Source of the DNA: Theocolax elegans
Lineage: Eukaryota > Arthropoda > Insecta > Hymenoptera > Cerocephalidae
Assembly (NCBI GenBank): GCA_026168455.1
Contig: CM047431.1
Coordinates: forward strand, 62,206,910-62,270,909
Reading direction: 5' to 3'
Length of the DNA: 64,000 nt
Of the stretch, positions 51,387 through 64,000 are shown piece by piece. How positions within the stretch are numbered: the first letter of the stretch is position 1; each line of letters begins with the position of its first letter. The notes below the pieces were generated by a model. The model was not told the DNA's origin, searched no databases, and saw only the letters and a list, made by a program, of their open reading frames with translations. A program made the position numbers and the translations under genes.

Positions 51387-51583
51387 TGTCACGGGCGTCT
51401 CCGCGCGACTTAGGTGTATGAGAAGGATAGAGAGAGCGATAAGGTGTCTCGACTAATGTAAGCGTTGCATTGCAGCGCGGACGTTAGTTCGATGGTCAGA
51501 GTACGAGATTCGTAATCCAAGGTCCGTGTGTTCGAATCCCGTCGTCCGCCTTTTTTCGCTCCTCGCCTTTTTAATCCGTAACA
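51387..51583 (+). mobile_element. 197-bp TG...CA element carrying a tRNA-like RNA
   Basis: The insertion begins TGTCACGG and ends CCGTAACA, so its ends are inverted at 7 of 8 positions, and GATG flanks both sides (51383-51386 and 51584-51587). The related foldback copy at about 24520-24540 shows the empty site (TTTTGGATGAAAAAATC), which fixes both borders. TG...CA ends with a 4-bp duplication are typical of an LTR made by a retroviral-type integrase, so a solo LTR or terminal-repeat miniature element is likely. A SINE would usually have its tRNA part at the very 5' end and an A-rich tail, neither of which is the case here. Confidence 0.6.
51477..51550 (+). tRNA. tRNA-like sequence (Thr-CGT-like), probably not a working tRNA
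   Basis: GCGGACG (51477-51483) pairs perfectly with CGTCCGC (51543-51549). A box-A-like segment TTAGTTCGATGGTCAGAG and a B box GTTCGAATCCC are present, followed by a T6 terminator at 51551-51556. The loop TTCGTAA would place CGT as the anticodon (51511-51513). However, the anticodon stem has only two good pairs, and the T stem has one mismatch plus two wobbles. The promoter boxes are better kept than the cloverleaf, which fits a polymerase III promoter carried by a mobile element. Confidence 0.5.
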
Positions 51584-52113
51584 GATGAAAAAATCAAAGG
51601 TGGCGCACTTGCACTTTTTTCAAGTTGAATATTGACATGTAGTTTATGTAACATTGACCTTGAGATTAGAAATTCTAACCCAGAAGAATAAATTCTAGAT
51701 ATAATTAGCAACGAATGTTACATATAATGTTATATAGTAAAAGTTGATAGATTTTGAGATAAATGAAGACAAACACAGGTAGTGTTGGAAAAACTCATTG
51801 TTTGAGGTTAGAATAACTTTTGAAGAAATAAATTTCAGTAACTAAAAATTTTTTTCTATTTTCTGATAAATATTTCCAGTGTATACCCAAAATTTGGTGC
51901 ATTTTAAAATTTTGATCGGACCACTTGAAGTGGAATGCTTCATATATATACACACACTCCTGAATTTGATTCCAATAGTCTGTCGCTGTTGTTATATCCC
52001 CGCTCATTTTAACGACATGTCTTACATAAGTTACATGGATCAACACCTTTCAACATAAGAGTGATATTGGAAGTATTGAATTAAAAATTTAAATAATTCA
52101 TATGGGTAGTTTG

Positions 52114-55100
52114 ATAAAATTGTAAAATATATCAGAATCAATATACTTTTATTAAATTAAAATTAATTATAGCATTATAGAATCCATACGTCCCTTTTTT
52201 ATTCTGCTGGCAGTCTGTAAATCTATTACTAAACAATATATATTTAATAATTTGTAATACAACAATTTTCTTATAGTGTATATACATTTTTAGATTTCGA
52301 TAATTGCACTTGTTCAAATGAAATCTCTCCACGCGCGATTCGCAATTCTTGGTTAACAGTGTCAAAAATGATAAGATCATTTAAATTTCGATCGATTCCT
52401 TTGTTCTCCTATGTGCGTATTGTTTATTTTTTTCTAATGATGCTACGTTCACCAATCATCGAGTATTGTCACTTATTGTTTCATTTATTCAAAAATGGAT
52501 TTACGGACGGACACAAAGGGTTACGGTCTAATATCACACAAGAGAGAAAGAAAAGAGAAAGAGAGAGACTGCGTAACAATTGAAAACGGACCAATCGCCC
52601 AATAGACCTTCTGACCAACATACCGAATAATTGTATTTTCCGCGAATCACTTTTAAACGAATATTGGAATAGTCCTATATACATTTTTAATCACATTCGC
52701 TCGAAAAGAAAAAAGATTTTCAACGATTCTGTTTTTCTATCGAATAGAGCTTATACTCAAATAATCGGATATCCCGTTCACAATTTTGTAATAATAAATA
52801 AATCTACTAATTTTATTAATCATTTTTTTTTCTTTACAGCAAGTATATACCTATATATGGACCGAGATTTTTATATGATCCGATAAGAAAAAGGTATATG
52901 CGGTAAACCCGAGTTCGTAAATATTCAATATATACCCTTAAATTTATGTAAAATAAAAATGAAATTGTAAGATCCTCCGAACGAGGGTAAGGAAATAAAC
53001 CTGATGATCCTCTCTCAAATGTATTCGGAGCTTTCGGGGATCCCAAAGGGAGTAACCCAAAAATAAGGCGGCTGTGTGATAATCGCCCATTTCTTGAGAA
53101 AATCACGTGATGTTTGATCTCCCTGCATCTTACCATTTTATTTGCCGATTTTTTTTTTAGTTTGCTTTTGGAATTTATTTTGGGGACGGGTATATATACG
53201 AGTATTGGTAAAATGATTATACAGAAGGATGATTCGAGATACGAGAGGACGTGGAAACTAGCGTCGGTATACCAAAATTATATGTTTGACAGTTTTTAAT
53301 TTTTAGTAATTATTGAACGAGTTTTCGGGGATTTTTGGCGTCAGAAAAGATAAATTTTTAGATATAGGTAGAAAGAGTTATAAATAGCCACAAAACAAAA
53401 ATTTTGTTATTTTATATTAATATGTACAATTTTCATGACAAGTTGCTTGAAGATTTCATTGATTTAATTACAATGAATAATTTGTTATCAGATATACTGA
53501 TATAATTACATGTGTTAATTATGTAAATTGAAAAGATTACGAGACATACATTTTTTAATACAAAATAATAATTATAACAGAATCGAAATTTTTTAATATA
53601 AAATTATAATTATAATGAAATCTAAATTTTTTAATAGCAACATATCCTGATTCTTTGTTAAAATCCTCTTGGATTTCAAACATATGGTGCATTCTCATAG
53701 TAGAAGGTCCCACCCTAGTAGAAATCAAACCAGTTTTAGAGAAAAAAAAAAAACTACAACACTACTACTTTTATCTGCTGAGTTATATATATGCAAGACA
53801 TTTTTCTCTTTTGAGATGTATACATCATTTCTTAGTTATTAATAATTATTCACTTATCTATCAGTGTATATAATGTTACAAGTAACCTATGACATTTTGG
53901 TGTAAATTTCGTAATCGACACATGTAATAAAGTCTTTTCAGGTTATACGTTATGTGATATATTCACATATAGTGAACACTGATATTCACCATTTCTTGAC
54001 AGATTAACAAAAAAATTTGACAGATTATAAGCACATAACCCTAGAACTTTTAAATTATTTATATAAAATTAGAAACTGTCCTAATTGCAGAACTGGAACG
54101 AGTTTCTTAAGTATAAATTAACTGCTTGTTTAAAAATTAGTAGAAATGTGTTCATTATAAGTTATAACTATAGCTATGTTTAATCTCAAACTATTATACA
54201 CAGCCAAGTTTCTATATACCTGAGAATTTGTATGCTATAGATAAAGACGCAGCTAGCTTCGACGTAAATTTTATATATATAAGATTTAAATTTTATGTAA
54301 AAAATAATTGTTTGTTAAATTAATTAGTATTTTTTGTAAAGCTAATAATAATAGGTAAACTTTATTTTAAAGAAGTTTATTTACTTCTTTTTATGTATAT
54401 ATATGTTTATTTATTTCTTATTATATTGTAAATATTCTTTCTGCTTATCACAGCACAATTTTTAAAATCCAGTGAATTTCCTTTGAAATATCATTCTCTC
54501 GTCGTAGCTATTATAATTTGGTTTTTTTTTCTTTTCATTTGTTAAAACGTAAGAGAAAAATCTGTAATGAAGTACCGGTGGGTATCGCGCGTCGAAATTA
54601 ATATTACACAATTGTATAGTATTTCCTCCTATATAACGATGAAACGGAACTTTCCCTGCGAGACGAACAAATTTTCTATTTGTTCCTTATCATCCACGCG
54701 GCATTTTAATCCAACAAAGTTAGGATTAAAAATTCTCGAAATTCGCGAACAATGTAACCAAGTATCATAATGTAATCAGATATCCTTCAGTCTTTTTATG
54801 ATTCTTTCTATACATTTTCGAGAAAAAGACCCGGAAAATTTTTTTTTCCTTCCCTATTCATTCGGTTTAAAGGGCGAATCGCGCGAATTCATCATATATA
54901 AAACCGAGATTTTTACGTTTTATACCTCTTTCCATATTACCACCGCCTTCTCATTCCGTACCTTTTTTTTTATAGTCCGGGAAATTCCGAAAGTGGAATG
55001 CATTCGATGTTCTATTGTATGTATATATACATATATCGAACTTATTTGATTATGAAAAATTGCTAGTGAGTACATTTATTTTTCTCTCTCGCGCGCATTC

Positions 55101-55391
55101 GAGATCTTTCGCGTTATAAATATAAACAAGTGAATCAATTCAGTTCATTTGGATGTGTAAATTGTACTTTGCGGTTATGTGTATTTACGTGTTTGCGTGT
55201 ATGCACCGAAATAACCATATATATTGTATAAACTAAAGGTGGAAGGATATCCAACGTTGTAACAAGTAATTGAAATATGTATGCTTTTAATTTTATATAA
55301 CTTATATTGTCATAAATAATAAAGCAGACAAATTTCCAAATAGATTCAAATCTCAGACACGGAATTGTTCTTCGATTTTGTTTATCTAACC
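52114..55391. other. AT-rich stretch, nothing firmly recognised
   Basis: A GC-richer patch at 52970-53120 has a minus-strand frame of 100 codons (52834-53136) without any domain. No RNA gene or structured repeat was found. Confidence 0.5.
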
Positions 55392-56002
55392 AGGAGAGTG
55401 ACACACCTGCGGGAAACGAATCTTTACCATACTCTATAGGATATGATTAAAGAAAGCCGGAGTTTTAAATTCTAACGTTTTTTTTTACGATAGATATAAT
55501 CAAATAACGAAAAATATCGCCAAGAAACCCTTAAATTTGATAGCTTATAATTCAAAAACAATTAAGGATGTATAACTAAATCAAAGTTTAAAAGTAGATT
55601 GAGATCGAGTAGATACGTCATGAAAAAAAGAAGCTCCAATATTTTAATTTGGTCAAAAATTATGGAAGAAATAAGAATCGGACGAAATATAGCATTAAAA
55701 TCTCTTGATGTTTTTAGGTAAAAATTAAAATTAAAATATTAAAATAGATTTAATTTCAATTAAATAAAATATTTGAGCTTCTTTTTTCAAAATGTATCTA
55801 CTTGATCTCAGTTTTCTTTTAAACTTTGGTTTGAATTTTTACTCGTTTCCAAGTTATAAGCAATCAAATTTAAGGGTATTTTCGGCAATATTTTTCGTAA
55901 TTTGTATATATGTAACACTCTGGCTTTCTTTATATTTTTATAGTAGAAAACATATCCTAAAGTATGGTAAAGATTCGTTTCCCGCAGGTATGACACTCTC
56001 CT
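55392..56002. mobile_element. 611-bp foldback element
   Basis: AGGAGAGTGACACACCTGCG at 55392 is inverted as CGCAGGTATGACACTCTCCT ending at 56002. The arms extend to about 55625 and 55785 (for example AACCCTTAAATTTGATAGC against its mirror near 55875) with about 80-85 percent identity by eye, leaving a loop of about 160 bp. There is no coding potential beyond mirrored short frames. The target duplication is not obvious. Confidence 0.8.
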
Positions 56003-57636
56003 AGTAAGTGTTACACGTTCAAAAAAATTATTTTTATTTATATTTAACTAATCCGTTGACTTAAGTTTATGCTAAACTTCATGAATCCGATATGTTTAAT
56101 TGATACAAATTTAAGATTCAAAATGTCTCGTCCGATACGTCGGTATATCAATAAACTTTATCTAAATGTAATTTTAATAGAAAGATTAGGTATAAACGTA
56201 CGTTTCAAAATTACAACAATAATAAACTGAAGAACTTACTTTAGACGTTGGATGAAAGTAAAAATGGCAAAATTTGACGATTAGCACATATAATAATCTT
56301 TTTAGATAAGGATGAGAAAACTATGAAACAATCTTTGTAGGATAAATAAATTCCAACAATATCTACAGTTTATATAAAATTTAATTAACTATTTTATTAT
56401 TTATATCAGAAACAGACTTGGTGCACATCAAATTATGTAAATAACTTATAACAATTCGCGCATTCATTCCTCACACTATGAATTTTATTCTGAATGCAAA
56501 TTAAATAAAATATTAGATATATTTAAATTAATTTATTATTTTTGATGATGCTTATATTCGTCGACTCTGCTTATAATTATTCGTATTATTAACTTATAAT
56601 TTATTTTTCAATACACATTTATTATACTCCACTTTCTTAAAACGTTTATAAAGTTTAATTCTGACGATTAGGATGACAGGTACATTATACGCATCCTTCA
56701 GTCCTTCTTTGAATCCCCATATGTTTTGATCCGAGAATAACGTGCAAAAATGAGTGTCTTTTAATGCATAATATATACGTTTCTCAAGGAAAAATAGTAG
56801 TAACCTTTGATAATTAGAGTATATTAATTTTCTTTGGCCTGAAGGATCACTGCTTCGAATCAGTCTTTCCACATGAAACTGAAGTTAGCATCCAGATAGC
56901 AGCAGCCAGATAGATTTATCAACGGTTCTCAACGAAACTTTTTCTTTATATTTATCCCTTTTAAACGATGCTAAATAACAAACAAGTATGTAAATACATA
57001 ACATAAAATTTTAGAAAATTCCATTAAATTTTTTTAAATACAATTAATAATAAATATATCTGGCTGCTATTAGTTTACGCGTATTCTAGGAAGATATACA
57101 TTAAGACCTGATAAAAATATGTAAATGTATGAAAATCCCAGTTATGGTATATACCAGAGTTGGGCAAGTATTCCTCCCTAACTTAACTCCCTAATAAATT
57201 AAAAAATTAAATAAATATATGTATAAAACAAGAAAAAAGTGGTATCTATGAAATTAATTTGGCGAATACTTTTTTAAATTGTTTCAAGTGAGCATTGATT
57301 CATTACATTTTATTGTTTTTTCACAATTTCTATTTCATTTTTAATAAGTATCCCTCGTAAAGTTGTAGAATATACTTACCTAGTTCTGGTATCCACGTTA
57401 GGCCAGATAACATATCCGTCGATATCTTTATACCTTTCAAAGTTTCGATTTAAGGTCTGCTCGATAATTCCCGTCGATATTATAGTTGAGGAAATTATAA
57501 TTTAAATGTTAAATAAATTGTGCATTATGCAGTTTCACACTAAAATTTTCGTTTTGTACCATATCGAGGAGCACAAACGCATACCTTTTAAGAACAGTTA
57601 TCGATCACATGTTTACATCAGGCACGAAACAATATT
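56003..57636. other. AT-rich stretch, nothing recognised
   Basis: A 92-codon minus-strand frame at 56594-56872 has no recognisable domain and no splice context, so it is not annotated as a gene. Confidence 0.5.
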
Positions 57637-60118
57637 TATTATATCAATTAATATTGGTAATTTTATTTTTTCAGTCAATTAACGATAAAAGATAAAATTC
57701 AGATACGTCAGTTAATCACTTGACACCGATAATATAAGAAGATCCGTTTTCGAACTAAATAAAATAATTAATTTATCAAACAAATTATGAATATTTAATA
57801 CAAAAATTGTTAAGTAAATTTTGTTATGATATCATAAACTATATATATCATTTAAAACTACAGGGTATACTGAAAAATACAAAATAAGTTTGATGCAAGT
57901 TGTATAAATATTATATAAGGAACATAAGTAAAAAATTACGAAGTGTCTATTCGCACTAAATCTATACCATTAAGTGTCGCATAAAAAACGTGTCTATGTA
58001 AAATGTCAATCCCAAAGTGTAGTAACAACCTCTAAGCTATACACAAGAGAATAGGGTGGTTGGTGTGGGAGGAAGGATGTTACATTTATTAATTTTACAA
58101 TCAAGGTATACCGATGTCCCTGATTATATATATTATATATTTTTTTGCTTAAACTCCATAAAGTTTCTGCAATAGAAAATACTGCAATAGAAAATCAACC
58201 TTCGGTACCAACATTCAAATTCCAATAGTGAATACCAATATTGGTCCAACGTTGGGTACCAATATTGGTCAAACGTAGGGTACCAATATTGATTCAACGT
58301 TGGGTACCAACATTGGTCCAACGTTGGGTACCAACATTGGTCCAACGTTGGGTACCAACATTGGTCCAACGTTGGGTACCAACATTGGTCCAACGTTGGG
58401 TACCAATATTGATTCAACGTTGGGTACCAACATTGGTCCAACGTTGGGTACCAATATTGGTCAAACGTAGGGTACCAATATTGATTCAACGTTGGGTACC
58501 AATATTGATTCAACGTTGGGTACCAATATTGGTCAAACGTAGGGTACCAATATTGATTCAACGTTGGGTACCAATATTGGTCAAACGTAGGGTACCAATA
58601 TTGATTCAACGTTGGGTACCAATATTGGTCAAACGTAGGGTACCAATATTGATTCAACGTTGGGTACCAATATTGGTCAAACGTAGGGTACCAATATTGA
58701 TTCAACGTTGGGTACCAATATTGGTCAAACGTAGGGTACCAATATTGATTCAACGTTGGGTACCAATATTGGTCAAACGTAGGGTACCAATATTGATTCA
58801 ACGTTGGGTACCAATATTGGTCAAACGTAGGGTACCAATATTGATTCAACGTTGGGTACCAACATTGGTCCAACGTTGGGTACCAATATTGGTCAAACGT
58901 AGGGTACCAATATTGATTCAACGTTGGGTACCAATATTGGTCAAACGTAGGGTACCAATATTGATTCAACGTTGGGTACCAATATTGATTCAACGTTGGG
59001 TACCAATATTGATTCAACGTTGGGTACCAATATTGGTCAAACGTAGGGTACCAATATTGATTCAACGTTGGGTACCAATATTGATTCAACGTTGGGTACC
59101 AATATTGGTCAAACGTAGGGTACCAATATTGATTCAACGTTGGGTACCAACATTGGTCCAACGTTGGGTACCAATATTGGTCAAACGTAGGGTACCAATA
59201 TTGATTCAACGTTGGGTACCAATATTGGTCAAACGTAGGGTACCAATATTGATTCAACGTTGGGTACCAACATTGGTCCAACGTTGGGTACCAATATTGG
59301 TCAAACGTAGGGTACCAATATTGATTCAACGTTGGGTACCAATATTGGTCAAACGTAGGGTACCAATATTGATTCAACGTTGGGTACCAACATTGGTCCA
59401 ACGTTGGGTACCAACATTGGTCCAACGTTGGGTACCAATATTGGTCAAACGTAGGGTACCAATATTGATTCAACGTTGGGTACCAATATTGGTCAAACGT
59501 AGGGTACCAATATTGATTCAACGTTGGGTACCAACATTGGTCCAACGTTGGGTACCAACATTGGTCCAACGTTGGGTACCAATATTGATTCAACGTTGGG
59601 TACCAACATTGGTCCAACGTTGGGTACCAACATTGGTCCAACGTTGGGTACCAACATTGGTCCAACGTTGGGTACCAATATTGGTCAAACGTAGGGTACC
59701 AATATTGATTCAACGTTGGGTACCAATATTGATTCAACGTTGGGTACCAATATTGGTCAAACGTAGGGTACCAATATTGATTCAACGTTGGGTACCAATA
59801 TTGGTCAAACGTAGGGTACCAATATTGATTCAACGTTGGGTACCAATATTGGTCAAACGTAGGGTACCAATATTGATTCAACGTTGGGTACCAACATTGG
59901 TCCAACGTTGGGTACCAACATTGGTCCAACGTTGGGTACCAATATTGATTCAACGTTGGGTACCAATATTGGTCAAACGTAGGGTACCAATATTGATTCA
60001 ACGTTGGGTACCAATATTGATTCAACGTTGGGTACCAATATTGGTCAAACGTAGGGTACCAATATTGATTCAACGTTGGGTACCAATATTGGTCAAACGT
60101 AGGGTACCAATATTGATT
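57637..60118. repeat. macro-repeat unit 1 (unique block plus minisatellite)
   Basis: A 0.56-kb block starting ATTATATCAATTAATATTGG is repeated from 60115 with only a 2-bp and a 1-bp deletion, so the duplication is recent. The offset is about 2.48 kb. In this unit the block is followed by the long 24-bp minisatellite, and in unit 2 by a short array. Confidence 0.9.
58205..60115. repeat. 24-bp minisatellite, about 79 units
   Basis: Three unit types occur: a (GGTACCAATATTGGTC then AAACGTAG), b (GGTACCAATATTGATT then CAACGTTG) and c (GGTACCAACATTGGTC then CAACGTTG). Type a is always followed by b, giving 48-bp dimers. Each unit is built of small palindromes (GGTACC, CCAATATTGG, CCAACGTTGG). Because 24 is a multiple of 3, several frames stay open for over 600 codons on both strands, for example repeats of NQYWYPTL. 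I regard these as by-products and not as a protein. Confidence 0.95.
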
Positions 60119-60905
60119 ATATCAATTAATATTGGTAATTTTATTTTTTCAGTCAATTAACGATAAAAGATAAAATTCAGATACGTCAGTTAATCACTTG
60201 ACACCGATAATATAAGAAGATCCGTTTTCGAACTAAATAAATAATTAATTTATCAAACAAATTATGAATATTTAATACAAAAATTGTTAAGTAATTTTGT
60301 TATGATATCATAAACTATATATATCATTTAAAACTACAGGGTATACTGAAAAATACAAAATAAGTTTGATGCAAGTTGTATAAATATTATATAAGGAACA
60401 TAAGTAAAAAATTACGAAGTGTCTATTCGCACTAAATCTATACCATTAAGTGTCGCATAAAAAACGTGTCTATGTAAAATGTCAATCCCAAAGTGTAGTA
60501 ACAACCTCTAAGCTATACACAAGAGAATAGGGTGGTTGGTGTGGGAGGAAGGATGTTACATTTATTAATTTTACAATCAAGGTATACCGATGTCCCTGAT
60601 TATATATATTATATATTTTTTTGCTTAAACTCCATAAAGTTTCTGCAATAGAAAATACTGCAATAGAAAATCAACCTTCGGTACCAACATTCAAATTCCA
60701 ATAGTGAATACCAATATTGGTCCAACGTTGGGTACCAATATTGGTCAAACGTAGGGTACCAATATTGATTCAACGTTGGGTACCAACATTGGTCCAACGT
60801 TGGGTACCAACATTGGTCCAACGTTGGGTACCAACATTGATCCAACGTTGGGTACCAACATTGGTCCAACGTTGGGTACCAATATTGATTCAACATTGGG
60901 TACCA
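60115..60905. repeat. macro-repeat unit 2 with short minisatellite
   Basis: Copy of the unique block (60118-60690) followed by about eight 24-bp units (60700-60905). The array then breaks off into CCAAACCAACTATGGCAC and a hAT-like terminus. Confidence 0.9.
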
Positions 60906-61603
60906 ACATTCCAAACCAACTATGGCACAGGGATGGGCGATTCTACTCGATTCTCTAAAATTTATTCGATTCTTTTTTTAAAGTATCGATTATTTATTCG
61001 ATTCTTGAAGAAACGATACTCCAGAAACAAAGAATCGATACTCCAGAAACGAAGAATCGATACGACTATACGACAACACTTATATGAATCACGAAAATAT
61101 TCTGTATTAAGTGGTTTACAAAACTTAAAACACGACAAGTGGTTTACAATACTTAGAACACGAAAAACGGCAAAGAAGCACTGAGCAGAGCAGGATGATG
61201 TAGTCTATAAGTAAACAGAAATCAGTATAATCATAGAGGCCATTAGTATGTACAGCACAGCTATTACATTACAGCATAGATTAACGTAAAACTAATTTTG
61301 AAAACTTAATCTCCAAGTATTTTTAATTTCAAATTTTCAACCCAATTTTTGTATAAGTTTATATAAATGTGTATCTAAAACAACGGCAAGTATTTTTTAG
61401 ATGTCCTTAAATAATTAAATCTTATAAATCATACTTAATAACCAATCTTAAAATATTTTATAAGTCTTTTATACAAACATGCATATGCAATTCGCTATTT
61501 AATTCAAATCAGACGTATTATTCAAAAGTAAGATGGCAATCCAACGTGTGGTGCAAGTATTATTTTATTTAAAGAGCATAAAAAAGAGAGAAATTACTTT
61601 TTC
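60868..61603. repeat. duplicated segment, copy 1, with hAT-like end
   Basis: It is nearly identical to 62669-63402. Inside, CAGGGATGGGCGATTC at 60928 resembles the CAGGGATGGGCAA-type terminal inverted repeat of hAT transposons, and is followed by clustered CGATTC/GAATCG words (60940-61065), including a doubled AATCGATACTCCAGAAAC. No opposite hAT end or transposase was found in the window. The similarity to 62669-63402 stops at about 61602, where a hairpin begins. Confidence 0.8.
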
Positions 61604-61683
61604 ACCACACGTAGACCGAAAGTACCACATTCCCTCCCGGCACCGAAAAAGGAATGTGTTATTTTCGGCCTACTGGTGGTGAA
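61601..61683. repeat. hairpin, 33-bp arms
   Basis: TTCACCACACGTAGACCGAA at 61601 and the inverted arm ending GGTGGTGAA at 61683 match at 28 of 33 positions around a 17-bp loop. The start coincides with the breakpoint of the flanking duplication, so it may be a miniature element inserted there or the edge of a larger insertion. Confidence 0.85.
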
Positions 61684-63402
<1,719 letters not shown>

Positions 63403-63900
63403 TTATTAGTTATGCAGAAATTAATTTTGCATAAATGAATTATTATTATTCTATAAAATTTTTTATCTACATACTGATGTAAAGCACGGAAAGGATAGAC
63501 ATTGTTTATTTAAAGAGAATAAAAAAAAGAAGTTTCCTTTTTATCAGTTTTGTGGAAATTAATAAAAACTTTTAATGGAGTTGAAGCAAAATATATAAAA
63601 GTTTAATTAAAAAAATACAATGTATTACATGGTAAAAAATACTTGTCGATTATTCCGCTTTGATTTCAGTACTTTCTATCGCAGAAACTTTTTACGGAGT
63701 TTTAACAAAAAAAAATATATAAATATTTAATTAAAATAATGTTACTTATTGGATTTGATTGCAGTATTTATGCAGAACTTATGAGTTTAAGCAAAAAAAA
63801 TATATAAATATTTAATTAAGATACTTGTTGCTTATGTCGATTTGATTTCAGTATTTTCTATTGCAGAAACTCTATGAAGTATAAGCAAAATATAAGTAGA
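63403..63900. repeat. degenerate tandem repeat of about 85-110 bp
   Basis: Three clear copies (63583-63689, 63701-63779, 63786-63871) share AAGCAAAA(n)ATATATAAA, (A/G)TTTAATTAA, GATTT(C/G)AT(T)TCAGTA and GCAGAAACT, with partial copies on both sides. Diverged and non-coding. Confidence 0.7.
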
Positions 63901-64000
63901 AATAGGATGGGAGTAAGAATTAAAGATTTTTTTATCAGATAACATTTTTAAAAGTGTGATTGGAAACCATACTTGCGAATGTTGACACCTTCGTGGAAGG

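Larger units (their letters stand above)
50787..52113. mobile_element. foldback element, copy 2
   Basis: AAACTACCCATATG at 50787-50800 is exactly inverted at 52100-52113. Further inside, TTCTTATGTTGAATGGTGTTGATC pairs with GATCAACACCTTTCAACATAAG, and the arms continue for roughly 400 bp with about 75-80 percent identity. The loop holds a separate insertion (51387-51583). The core shared with the element at 24041-24905 shows one family. An (AC)n tract lies at 50936-50962 in the left arm. There is no coding capacity: the frames at 50851-51150 and 51795-52046 are the two arms read in mirror. Confidence 0.8.

Noticed and set aside
51477..51550. Functional tRNA-Thr gene
   Set aside because: The acceptor stem is perfect, but the anticodon stem pairs poorly and the T stem is flawed. 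It is inside a short element with its own ends.
58205..60115. CRISPR array
   Set aside because: The 24-bp units are contiguous with no unique spacers, and the DNA is clearly eukaryotic. It is a minisatellite.
58133..60160. Two protein genes of about 640 aa on opposite strands
   Set aside because: Open frames arise automatically because the period is a multiple of 3 and no unit variant holds a stop in those frames. There is no start context or splice signal.

Overview
This is eukaryotic, strongly AT-rich nuclear DNA from an animal, most likely an insect. The evidence is GT-AG introns of 60-130 bases, a pogo/Tigger-type transposase, a FLYWCH zinc-finger exon pair, a Penelope-like retroelement relic, RNA-polymerase-III-derived short elements, many microsatellites and no operon-like gene packing. 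CpG is not obviously depleted, which would suit Hymenoptera, but that placement is only inference. I found no convincing ordinary host gene. Nearly everything that can be read is mobile-element DNA, and the recurring theme is inverted repeats at every scale from 40 bp to 15 kb.

Layout. Bases 1-27862 are AT-rich intergenic or intronic DNA with microsatellites, a possible first exon with a strong splice donor at 377, two tRNA-headed SINE relics (5.9 kb and 15 kb) and a third fragment at 25.35 kb, a locally triplicated repeat (10.18-10.93 kb), several small foldback elements and a few GC-richer islands (16.3, 17.9 and 26.4 kb). Bases 27869-42688 form one giant palindromic element. Its two arms are 6,266 bp each, collinear without any indel, and surround a 2,288-bp spacer. 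The ends are 5'-AGTAGATAGG and CCTATCTACT-3', and the whole is bracketed by a perfect 6-bp direct repeat CAGAAA. Each arm carries a decayed Penelope-like reverse transcriptase and one open terminal-exon-like ORF. The spacer carries a FLYWCH zinc-finger gene start, a smaller nested palindrome, and a 5S-rRNA-derived SINE whose empty target site is preserved 180 bp away in a tandem copy.

Bases 45385-49915 are a complete, apparently intact pogo-like DNA transposon with TA duplication and 25-bp terminal inverted repeats. It holds a seven-exon gene on the minus strand that can be spliced into one 926-codon frame, with all six introns in phase 1. Bases 50787-52113 are a 1.3-kb foldback element (a relative lies at 24.0-24.9 kb), interrupted by a 197-bp TG...CA element that carries a tRNA-like RNA. 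Bases 55392-56002 are another foldback element.

From 57637 to the end the window is a complex tandem locus: a 24-bp minisatellite (about 79 units, then a second short array after a 0.56-kb duplicated segment), hAT-like ends, two hairpins, a 574-bp perfect (AT)n tract and a duplicated flank. The very long open frames there are by-products of the 24-bp and 2-bp periods and are not annotated as genes.
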